DNA of 64,000 bases. Origin: Microthrixaceae bacterium (lineage in GTDB: Bacteria > Actinomycetota > Acidimicrobiia > Acidimicrobiales > Microtrichaceae). The notes beneath the pieces were generated by a model that was not told the origin of the DNA, did not search any database, and was given only the letters and a program-made list of their open reading frames with translations. Of the stretch, positions 25,397 to 32,299 are shown one piece after another. Location of the stretch: assembly GCA_023957975.1 (NCBI GenBank), contig JAMLGM010000010.1, forward strand, positions 1-64,000. The letters run 5' to 3'. Numbering within the stretch: position 1 is the stretch's first letter; each line of letters starts with the position of its first letter. Made by a program: the position numbers and the translations under genes.

Positions 25397-25451
25397 GTTT
25401 TCTTGGCGGGGCCAGGGCCGGCGGTTGGCGCGCCCGTACCCCGCGAGCTGC

Positions 25452-25513
25452 CGCATCGCAGACGGCACTCGCGCTGCGCATCGCAGACGGCACTCGCGCT
25501 GCGCATCGCAGAC
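25452..25513. repeat. 25-bp tandem repeat downstream of clpP (2.5 units)
   Basis: Two identical 25-bp units (25452-25476, 25477-25501), beginning CGCATCGCAGACGG, are followed by a third partial unit that diverges after 12 bases. They are not in a gene. The whole 25397-25685 gap contains only this repeat, TTGCAATA-type motifs and the terminator. Confidence 0.9.
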
Positions 25514-25600
25514 CGGCAGTTGCGACTCCATGACGGACGTGTTGCGACGCGAGTGTTGCAATAGTCACGATTGAATGCCGGGTCGAATATTGCAAACGTC

Positions 25601-25631
25601 AAACGGCCCGCTCGAGATGAGCGGGCCGTTT
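25601..25631. terminator. Bidirectional intrinsic terminator
   Basis: AAACGGCCCGCTC and GAGCGGGCCGTTT pair as a 13-bp stem around a GAGAT loop, with A and T tracts on both sides. It separates clpP (+) from the convergent CAP lipoprotein gene (-). Confidence 0.93.
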
Positions 25632-25685
25632 CATGTCATTTCGACGAGTTGTGTCGGGTCGGTGGCCCGGCCGGGCCGCCGTGGC

Positions 25686-26129
25686 TCAGCCCTTGAAGAC
25701 CTGGACCACGTAATAGGAGCCGTTGGCCTGGGCGACGCCCACCCCGATGGAGGTGTACTGGCCACCGAGGATGTTCTTGCGGTGCTGGGAGGAGTTCATG
25801 AACAGATCGTGCACCGCTTCGACGCTCGACGCGTAGCCGACGTTTTCTGCCAATGCCGAGTAGCCGGACATCCCGTCCGTCAGGCGGCTGTGGGCGAGCG
25901 ACCCCTGTGATGCAAGGTGATTCGCCCAAGCCTGGGCCTTGGTTGCGGCCTGTTCGTCCCACACCAGCGAGTGCGTTCCTCGCGCATTGCGGGCTTCGTT
26001 GGCCAGCGTCTGTGAGCGACCCGCCATGGCCCGGTCGCAGCCTGTTGAGGCAAGTAGTGCGATCAGGGTGGTGAGCACCAACGCAACGGTTCGGCGTGAT
26101 GTTGACGTGGTGCGGATGGTGGCGTGCAT
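25686..26129 (-). CDS. CAP/SCP-domain lipoprotein
   Basis: The 147-residue protein has a lipoprotein signal ending 'LIALLASTGC' (Cys near 31). A bacterial CAP domain follows: 'LANEARNARGTHSLVWDEQAATKAQAWANHLASQGSLAHSRL', 'ALAENVGYASSVEAVHDLFMNSSQHRKNILGGQYTSIGVGVA' and 'YYVVQVFKG'. The histidines and Glu of the CAP cleft are present. Extracellular role unknown. ATG 26129 gives the signal peptide; a longer frame upstream adds nothing recognisable. Confidence 0.88.
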   Translation of the reverse strand: MHATIRTTSTSRRTVALVLTTLIALLASTGCDRAMAGRSQTLANEARNARGTHSLVWDEQAATKAQAWANHLASQGSLAHSRLTDGMSGYSALAENVGYASSVEAVHDLFMNSSQHRKNILGGQYTSIGVGVAQANGSYYVVQVFKG

Positions 26130-26173
26130 GCTGTGATTGCTCCCCTCAGCTCGCCCTAGTCTGGCGTGTAAAC

Positions 26174-26204
26174 AGTCTACCACGCTATTGCAATAGTGTT
26201 GCAA
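26174..26204 (-). promoter_or_regulatory. Probable promoter of the CAP lipoprotein gene
   Basis: On the minus strand TTGCAA (26199-26204) and TAGACT (26174-26179) are 19 bp apart, in an unusually AT-rich patch with two TTGCAA copies. The same TTGCAATA word recurs at 25555-25562, and its inverse at 25588-25595, beyond the gene's other end. Confidence 0.4.
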
Positions 26205-26219
26205 TTATGTGACGGAATG

Positions 26220-26648
26220 TTACGGATTGAGCGAGATTCCACAGTTCTCTTCGGCAAATTCCGCAACGTTGTGAGCCGGAGCGTCAATCTTTTCGAGCTG
26301 AGCGGTGAGTTCGGTCGCATCGACCTGGCCCGTTGTACCCATCTCGTCGGGGGTGTTCAGGGTGATCTGCACCGTCGCACTCAACGCGTCCACGAGGGCT
26401 CGGAAATCGTCGAAGATCTCGGACGGCGCGATGTCTTGCAGCTTGCGGAGCTGGTCGAGGCCGTTGGTGATGCTGCGCTCATCACGACGTTCGATCGCCG
26501 TGATGAGGCTCGACAGGCTCTCGATGTGTCGAAGGTCGTTGCAGAACCGGTCCGTGTCGCTGGTGCATGCGGACGCGGTCAGGCCGACGAGAAGGAACGA
26601 GGCGGCGGCCGCAATCGTGCGCGTGGCGAAGAGAGGACGAGGCTTCAC
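26220..26648 (-). CDS. Small putative lipoprotein of unknown function
   Basis: The 142-residue protein starts at GTG 26648, 7 bp after the rpe stop. It has a signal peptide with lipobox 'LTASAC' (Cys near 29) and a helical mature part with two cysteines ('FCNDL', 'EENCGI') that may form a disulfide. No family recognised. Spacing says it is co-transcribed with rpe. Confidence 0.65.
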   Translation of the reverse strand: MKPRPLFATRTIAAAASFLLVGLTASACTSDTDRFCNDLRHIESLSSLITAIERRDERSITNGLDQLRKLQDIAPSEIFDDFRALVDALSATVQITLNTPDEMGTTGQVDATELTAQLEKIDAPAHNVAEFAEENCGISLNP

Positions 26649-26655
26649 CGGGTCG

Positions 26656-27357
26656 TTATCGAGTTGCCGCGGCGGCTTGGCCGATCGCTCGAATCTCGGT
26701 GGTCGCCGCAGCGAGCCCGCCGGGGTGGTTGAACAGGGCGCTGCCCGCAACCAGGACGTTCGCGCCGGCACTCGCCGGCCCGGATGCGGTGGCCGGCCCG
26801 ACCCCGCCGTCGACCTCGATGTCGCAGTCGTAGCCCTCCTCGACCACCCAGCCGCGAATCTCGGCGACCTTCGGCTCCATGGTGGAGATGTAGGCCTGCC
26901 CACCGAAACCGGGATTCACCGTCATGACCAGGACCATGTCGAGCAGATCCATGACGTGGCGAATGGCCGAGGCTGGGGTTGCGGGGTTGAGCGCGACCGC
27001 CGCCTTGGCGCCGGCCTTGTTGATCGCGTCGAGGGTGCGGTGCAGGTGAAGGCAGGCTTCGGCGTGCACGATGACGATCTCGCAGCCGGCATCGATGTAG
27101 CGGCCCATCAACTTGTCGGGCTCGACCACCATCAGGTGGGCCTCGAACGGCAAGCTGACGAGATCGCGCACCGACGCGATGACATCGGGGCCGAAGGTGA
27201 GGTTCGGGACGAACACGCCGTCCATCACATCCCATTGGATCCGGTCGACGCCCGCCTTCTCCAACGCCTGGCATTCCTCGCCGAGTCGGGCGAAGTTCGC
27301 TGGCAACACCGAGGGGGCGATCTGGATCGGTCGGTCGGTTCCGGGCGTGGAGATCAT
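26656..27357 (-). CDS. rpe: Ribulose-phosphate 3-epimerase
   Basis: This 233-residue TIM barrel has 'IAPSVLPANFARLGEECQALEKAGVDRIQWDVMDGVFVPNLTFGPDVI' (catalytic Asp in WDVMDG), 'HLMVVEPD', 'VLVMTVNPGFGGQAYI' and 'DIEVDGGVGPATA'. It interconverts ribulose-5-P and xylulose-5-P in the pentose phosphate pathway. ATG 27357 is used; GTG 27366, three codons upstream, is also possible. Confidence 0.95.
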   Translation of the reverse strand: MISTPGTDRPIQIAPSVLPANFARLGEECQALEKAGVDRIQWDVMDGVFVPNLTFGPDVIASVRDLVSLPFEAHLMVVEPDKLMGRYIDAGCEIVIVHAEACLHLHRTLDAINKAGAKAAVALNPATPASAIRHVMDLLDMVLVMTVNPGFGGQAYISTMEPKVAEIRGWVVEEGYDCDIEVDGGVGPATASGPASAGANVLVAGSALFNHPGGLAAATTEIRAIGQAAAATR

Positions 27358-27413
27358 GGGGGCCACGCTAGTTGGCTGCGATGGCAGGGGCGTTCGCGCC
27401 GTAGCCTCAGGTG

Positions 27414-28247
27414 ATGGAATCGCTTGAGTTCGTGGTCGAAGCGGACGAGGTGGAGTTCGCCTGTGGCCTGTGCTGGTCGTTGGGAGTCGCCGGGATTGAG
27501 GAGCGCGACGAACCCCATGGCAGGGTGCGTCTGCTCGTGGGGGTCGAATCCGACGCGGCCGATGACGCCGTCGACGAACTCGGGACCCGTTGGGAAGTCA
27601 CGCGCAGCGAGATGAACGTCGAGGCGTACCTCGATGCGTGGCGCCCGTTCGCCCGTGCGGTGCGAGTGGGGGAGCGGCTGGTGATTCAACCGCCATGGGT
27701 GGACCCGATCGCTCGCCCCGGCGACCTGGTCGTGTCGGTCGATCCCGGACGTGCCTGGGGCCATGGAGCACATCCGACAACCGTGCTGTGCGTCGAGGCG
27801 ATTCTGAGGATCGGAGACCTCGACGGGTGGCGGGTGCTCGACGTCGGCTGTGGCAGCGGCGTGCTGAGCGTGGCGAGCGCGTTGTTGGGGGCGAAGGCGG
27901 TGGTCGGGATCGACGTCGACTTCGCAGCGGTCGACGCAACGCTCGCGAATGCCCTGGTCAGTGGCGTTCCCGAGTTGGTCGAAGCCTCCACCACGCCGGT
28001 GGGCTCCATCGTCGAGACCTTCGAGATCGTGCTCGCGAACATCGGCCTGGGGACACTGTGCGAGTTGGCCGGACCGATCGGAGCTCGCGTCGCTGCCAAC
28101 GGGATCTTGATCCTGAGCGGGCTGCTCGTCGAACAGGTCGACGATGCGCTCGAAGCCTACGGAGACTTCGAACCGGTATGGCGGCGGGATCTCGACGGTT
28201 GGAGCACTGTGGCGTTGCGGCGGCGCAGCTTCCGCGTCGGACGTTGA
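27414..28247 (+). CDS. prmA: Ribosomal protein L11 methyltransferase-like (PrmA)
   Basis: The 277-residue protein has an N-terminal substrate domain ('VEFACGLCWSLGVAGIEERDE'), the linker 'AWRPFARAVRVGERLVIQPPW' and a class I SAM domain. The SAM domain includes 'DPGRAWGHGAHPTTVLCVEAI', motif I 'VLDVGCGSGVLSVASALLGAKAVVGIDVD', and 'IVLANIGLGTL' (NxxxxxL in place of the NILA loop). It matches PrmA, which trimethylates L11. GTG 27411 is an alternative start. Confidence 0.88.
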   Translation: MESLEFVVEADEVEFACGLCWSLGVAGIEERDEPHGRVRLLVGVESDAADDAVDELGTRWEVTRSEMNVEAYLDAWRPFARAVRVGERLVIQPPWVDPIARPGDLVVSVDPGRAWGHGAHPTTVLCVEAILRIGDLDGWRVLDVGCGSGVLSVASALLGAKAVVGIDVDFAAVDATLANALVSGVPELVEASTTPVGSIVETFEIVLANIGLGTLCELAGPIGARVAANGILILSGLLVEQVDDALEAYGDFEPVWRRDLDGWSTVALRRRSFRVGR

Positions 28248-28299
28248 TCGCGGCGGCAGTCGCCGGCAGTCGCCGGCAACCGCCGTGGGACGTGTCCGT

Positions 28300-29559
28300 T
28301 CAGTTCACGGGCGGGGGTTCCTCGACGATGCCCTCGGCCGCATCGGCGGCCTCGACCTCGCCGCGGCTGACACCCAACATGAACAGCACGGCATCGAGAT
28401 AGGGAACATTCAAGGTCGCCGCCGCGGCGTCTCGAACGACCGGCTTGGCGTTGAATGCGATCCCCAGCCCGGCGGTGGCCAACATGTCGAGGTCGTTCGC
28501 GCCGTCGCCGACGGCCACGGTCTGGTCGAGGGCGATACCTTCGAGTTCGGCCACGTGGCGCAGCAGTTCGGCCTTCCGCGCCCGGTCGACCACCGGACCG
28601 ACGACCTCGCCCGTCAACCGGCCGTCGACGACCTCGAGCTCGTTGGCGAACGCGTAATCCAGTTCGAGGTCGGCCTTGAGCGCGTCGGTGAAATAGGTGA
28701 ATCCGCCGGAGACGATCGCGATGCGGAACCCGAGGCGTCGCAAGGTGCGGGTGAAGGTGCGGGCTCCGGGGGTGAGGCGGACTCGGCCGAGCGCGGTGGC
28801 CAGGTCTTCGCAACGTTGCCCCTTGAGGAGCCGGACCCGCTCGCGTAGGGACTGCTCGAAATCGAGCTCGCCGGCCATCGCCCGTTCGGTGATGTCTCTG
28901 ACCTGTTCGCCGCAGCCGCACAGCTCGGCGATGAGTTCGATGACCTCGTCTTGGATGAGGGTCGAGTCGACGTCCAGCACCACGAGCCGTTGCGCTCGGC
29001 GTGCCAGGCCACCGGGCTGGATGGCGACGTCGATGTGGAACTCCCGTGACACGGCCACGAGCTGGGTCCGAAGCGCCTCCTCGTCGCCGCGTTGGACCTG
29101 GATCTCATAGGCCGAAACCGGATAGCGCGCCAGGCGGACGATGCGATCGATGTTTCCGCCGGCGGTTGCGATGGCCCGGGCGACGGCGTTGAAATGCGTC
29201 GAGGTGATCGAGCGGGCGACCACGGTGACGACCATGCCGTGGTCGCGTCGCGTCGGCGTGGGATCGGTTGCTGCGACGGTGATCTGCAGCCCACGGTCGA
29301 CGCCCATGGACTCGAGGTCATGGGTGAGCGCGGCCTGCCGGACCAGAGGTGCGGTCGCCACGACCCCGAGCACGAGGTGGCCGCGAACGACCACCTGTTC
29401 CACGTCGTCGATGACGGCGCCGTGCAGTGCAAGCAGTTCCATCAGCGTCGAGGTGATCCCCCGCTGATCGGGGCCCGACACCGTCACCAGGACCGTCGAG
29501 GTGGGATCCGCCGTGTGGTTCTCGGTGCGCTCGGGGTCCTCGGGTTGGGGGTCGCTCAC
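28300..29559 (-). CDS. serB: Phosphoserine phosphatase SerB with two ACT domains
   Basis: The 419-residue protein has two N-terminal ACT-like domains (residues ~20-180) that sense amino acids, then a HAD phosphatase domain. Its motifs are 'VLDVDSTLIQDEV' (catalytic DxDST), 'IAIVSGGFTYF', 'DRARKAELL' and 'AVGDGANDLDML'. It makes serine from O-phosphoserine, the same metabolite CysM uses, so the two enzymes compete for a substrate. GTG 29559 is the start. Confidence 0.95.
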   Translation of the reverse strand: MSDPQPEDPERTENHTADPTSTVLVTVSGPDQRGITSTLMELLALHGAVIDDVEQVVVRGHLVLGVVATAPLVRQAALTHDLESMGVDRGLQITVAATDPTPTRRDHGMVVTVVARSITSTHFNAVARAIATAGGNIDRIVRLARYPVSAYEIQVQRGDEEALRTQLVAVSREFHIDVAIQPGGLARRAQRLVVLDVDSTLIQDEVIELIAELCGCGEQVRDITERAMAGELDFEQSLRERVRLLKGQRCEDLATALGRVRLTPGARTFTRTLRRLGFRIAIVSGGFTYFTDALKADLELDYAFANELEVVDGRLTGEVVGPVVDRARKAELLRHVAELEGIALDQTVAVGDGANDLDMLATAGLGIAFNAKPVVRDAAAATLNVPYLDAVLFMLGVSRGEVEAADAAEGIVEEPPPVN

Positions 29560-29645
29560 GCCCTTACGCTACCGGCGCCCGAAGTGGTGGCTCCACCGCC
29601 GCGCCCGCGCGCGAGGGCGGGCTTGGGGACGCGTAGCGTGACGAC

Positions 29646-30875
29646 GTGCGTGTTCTTCTCGAAACGACCGGATTGGCGACGGGCGGCGAGGCGTTCGGGC
29701 GCGACGACAGTGGCCGGGTCGTGTTCGTCGCCGGTGCGTTGGCGGGCGAGCAGGTCGTCGTCGAGATCCTGGAGGAAAAGAAGCGGTTTGCCCGGGGCCG
29801 GGTCATCGAGGTTGTGGCTGCGTCGCCCGAGCGCATCGCACCGACATGTGCGGAAGTGGCCAACGGATGTGGGGGTTGCGACCTGGCGCATTCCACCCTC
29901 GGGGCTCAACGCGACGCGAAGGTGTCGATGATTCGCGATGCCGCCACCCGAATCGGCCGCCTCGATGCGATCCCCTCGGTGAACGTCGTCGAGTTGGCGA
30001 CGGTTGGATTCCGCACGACGCTTCGCGCGGGGGTCGCCGGTGGGCGGGCCGGGCTGCGGCGTCGTGGTTCCAACGACCTGGTCGAGGTTGCCGCTTGCGA
30101 GGTCGCGCATCCGCTCGTCGAGGAGCTACTGGTGGAGGGCCGATTCGGCGATGCGAGTGAGGTGATGATCCGGGTCGGTTCGCGCACGGGGGAGCGCATG
30201 GTCCTCACCGATGGCGACCCGTCGACGGTGTCGGTGCCAGATGATGTGTCGGTCGTGAGCCGAGACGACCTGCTGGTGGGTGCCAACGACGGTCGCCAGG
30301 ATCCTGGTGGAGTGATCCATGAGATGGTCGCCGGCAGCCGGTTCCGCATTTCGCCGCGGTCGTTCTTCCAGACGCGACCCGACGGGGCCGAGGCGCTGGT
30401 CGAGGCGGTTCGCCGAGGTATCGACACGGCTGGGGGGTCGTCGCCGCGGCGCCTCGTCGACCTGTGTTGCGGTGTCGGGTTGTTCGCGGCGACGGTCGAG
30501 GCCGACCGGGTGGTCGCGGTCGAGTCGAACCGTTCCTCGGTTGCTGATGCTCGCGTGAATCTGGCCGAACTGGGGCAGCGGGCGAAGTTGGTCCGTTCGA
30601 CGTTCGAGCGGTGGAGGCCCGACCCCGCAGATGTCGTGGTCGCCGACCCGAGCCGATCCGGCCTGGGAGCGATCGGCGTGTCGAAGGTTTCGGCCACCGG
30701 GGCGGAGGTCGTGGTGCTGGTCAGCTGTGACGTCGCCGCCATGGGCCGCGACGTCGGGCTCTTCGCAGATCAGGGCTATGCGCTCGTCTCGGTCGAGATG
30801 ATCGATCTCTTCCCCAACACCTCCCATGCCGAGGTGGTATCGACGTTGGTGCCGGTCGCCGGGGCGCCACGGTGA
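29646..30875 (+). CDS. TrmA/RlmCD-family RNA m5U methyltransferase
   Basis: The 409-residue protein opens with a TRAM-like OB domain ('TGLATGGEAFGRDDSGRVVFVAGALAGEQVVVEIL') and a cysteine cluster 'PTCAEVANGCGGCDLAHS' for an Fe-S cluster. It continues with 'RSFFQTRPDGAEALVEAV', SAM motif 'VDLCCGVGLFAATVEADRVVAVESN' and catalytic 'VLVSCDVAAMGRDVGL'. The family methylates uridine in rRNA or tRNA; which site is not decidable. It overlaps the next gene by 4 bp (GTGA). Confidence 0.88.
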   Translation: MRVLLETTGLATGGEAFGRDDSGRVVFVAGALAGEQVVVEILEEKKRFARGRVIEVVAASPERIAPTCAEVANGCGGCDLAHSTLGAQRDAKVSMIRDAATRIGRLDAIPSVNVVELATVGFRTTLRAGVAGGRAGLRRRGSNDLVEVAACEVAHPLVEELLVEGRFGDASEVMIRVGSRTGERMVLTDGDPSTVSVPDDVSVVSRDDLLVGANDGRQDPGGVIHEMVAGSRFRISPRSFFQTRPDGAEALVEAVRRGIDTAGGSSPRRLVDLCCGVGLFAATVEADRVVAVESNRSSVADARVNLAELGQRAKLVRSTFERWRPDPADVVVADPSRSGLGAIGVSKVSATGAEVVVLVSCDVAAMGRDVGLFADQGYALVSVEMIDLFPNTSHAEVVSTLVPVAGAPR

Positions 30876-31714
30876 GGACAGCACAGGTGTCGTCGCCGAG
30901 GACGGCCCGGGTGCTGTTGGTGGTCGCGTGCTGCACGCTGGTCGCGTGTGGCCGCGGCGACAACGGTTCGGACGAATCGCCGCACACCGAGATCGAGGCA
31001 GCGGCGGCCAAGCGCTATCGGGTGGAGGTCGTCGAAACACACCCACACGACCCGGAGGCCTTCACACAGGGACTGACCTTCGACGACTCGTCGGTGCTGT
31101 GGGAGGGGACCGGTCTGGTCGGGCGGTCGCAGTTGCGTCGGATCGTTCCGGAAACAGGCGAGGTCGAGGTGGTGCAGAACCTGCCGGAGTCGGTCTTCGG
31201 CGAAGGGTTGGCGATCGGCCCCGAGGGATTCGTGCAGCTCACCTGGCAACAGCGCCGGGCATATCGATGGAGCTACGACGCCCGCGACGACCTCGGTACG
31301 TTCACCTACGACGGCGAAGGGTGGGGGTTGACCTACGACGGAACGCAGTTCATCCAGAGCGATGGATCAGCGACACTGACATTTCGCGACCCGAGCGATT
31401 TCACGGTCGTCAAGACGCTGCCCGTCACCATCGACGGCGAGCCGCTCGATCAGTTGAACGAACTCGAGTGGGTCGACGAGATGGTGTGGGCCAACGTGTG
31501 GCATTCCGACACGATCGTGGGGATCGACCCGGCGAGCGGGGAGGTCGCAGCGACCGTCGACGCATCCGGCCTGTGGGCCGATTCGGCTCGGACGCAGGAG
31601 ATGACCCTGAACGGCATCGCCCATCGACCGGGAGATCCGCCGACGCGCCTGTGGCTGACGGGCAAGCTGTGGCCGACATTGTTCGTCGTCGATCTTGTGG
31701 AGGTGCAGCCATGA
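30872..31714 (+). CDS. Glutaminyl-peptide cyclotransferase (plant-type), lipoprotein
   Basis: The 280-residue protein starts with a lipoprotein signal ('LLVVACCTLVACG') and then a five-bladed propeller QC domain: 'VETHPHDPEAFTQGLTFDDSSVLWEGTGLVGRSQLRRI', 'EGWGLTYDGTQFIQSDGSATLTFRDP', 'LNELEWVDEMVWANVWHSDTIVGIDP' and 'LNGIAHRP'. It cyclises N-terminal Gln to pyroglutamate outside the cytoplasm. Translationally coupled to both neighbours. Confidence 0.88.
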   Translation: MRTAQVSSPRTARVLLVVACCTLVACGRGDNGSDESPHTEIEAAAAKRYRVEVVETHPHDPEAFTQGLTFDDSSVLWEGTGLVGRSQLRRIVPETGEVEVVQNLPESVFGEGLAIGPEGFVQLTWQQRRAYRWSYDARDDLGTFTYDGEGWGLTYDGTQFIQSDGSATLTFRDPSDFTVVKTLPVTIDGEPLDQLNELEWVDEMVWANVWHSDTIVGIDPASGEVAATVDASGLWADSARTQEMTLNGIAHRPGDPPTRLWLTGKLWPTLFVVDLVEVQP

Positions 31715-32196
31715 CCGTCGAGGTCGATCGTTCGAGTGGGCGTCGGGGCCGTTCTCGGGTTGCCCTCGGGTCCATCGCCGCAGGTCTGTTGATCGTATCG
31801 ATGGGATGTGGGGCCGATTACCGGTCGCTGTCGCCGGGCGAATGCCTACCTTCGACCGCCAAGGTGGTGGGGCGACGGGAGGCCGACCCGCCGACGACGA
31901 GCTGTGAGGGGCCGCATCGATACGAGGTGTTCGCCGTCGGCCGTCTCACCGGCGACGAGTTTCCCGGGCAGGAACAGCTCGACGCCGATTCGCGTATGTT
32001 GTGTTACGAGGCGTTCGAGCCCAGTGTCGGCTTTCCGGCGGCGGAGATGGGCGATGAGATCCGCGTGGTGTATCTGGCGCCGACCGAGCAGAGTTGGACC
32101 CGAGACGACGATCGCGAGGTCGAGTGCCTGCTGATCTTCACCGAGGATCGCGAGGGGCGGGTTGCGACGCCGCTCAAGGGTGGCGACAGCGGCTGA
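31711..32196 (+). CDS. Septum-formation-like lipoprotein
   Basis: The 161-residue protein has a signal peptide with Cys in 'LLIVSMGCGADY'. The mature pattern is 'LSPGECLP...CEGPHRYEVFAVGRL...FPG...CYEAFEPSVGF...W...CLLIF', which matches the actinobacterial 'septum formation' family with its paired cysteines. ATGA overlap with the glutaminyl cyclase gene. Role in division is inferred from the family name only. Confidence 0.65.
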   Translation: MTVEVDRSSGRRGRSRVALGSIAAGLLIVSMGCGADYRSLSPGECLPSTAKVVGRREADPPTTSCEGPHRYEVFAVGRLTGDEFPGQEQLDADSRMLCYEAFEPSVGFPAAEMGDEIRVVYLAPTEQSWTRDDDREVECLLIFTEDREGRVATPLKGGDSG

Positions 32197-32240
32197 ACGG
32201 GCTGAAAGCGGGTCCAGCGCAAAGCCCAGCGCCAGACTCG

Positions 32241-32274
32241 GAACACGTGTTCGAAATAATCCGAACACGTGTTC
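32241..32274 (+). promoter_or_regulatory. Two LexA-type SOS boxes before the SNF2-SWIM operon
   Basis: GAACACGTGTTC occurs twice (32241-32252, 32263-32274), 22 bp centre to centre, each extended toward the actinobacterial form CGAAC-N4-GTTCG. Only 25 bp separate the second box from the SNF2 GTG. TAGGGT at 32286-32291 could be the -10 of a leaderless transcript. Binding would occlude the promoter. Confidence 0.72.
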
Positions 32275-32299
32275 GTTGACCGTGCTAGGGTCTCGACCC

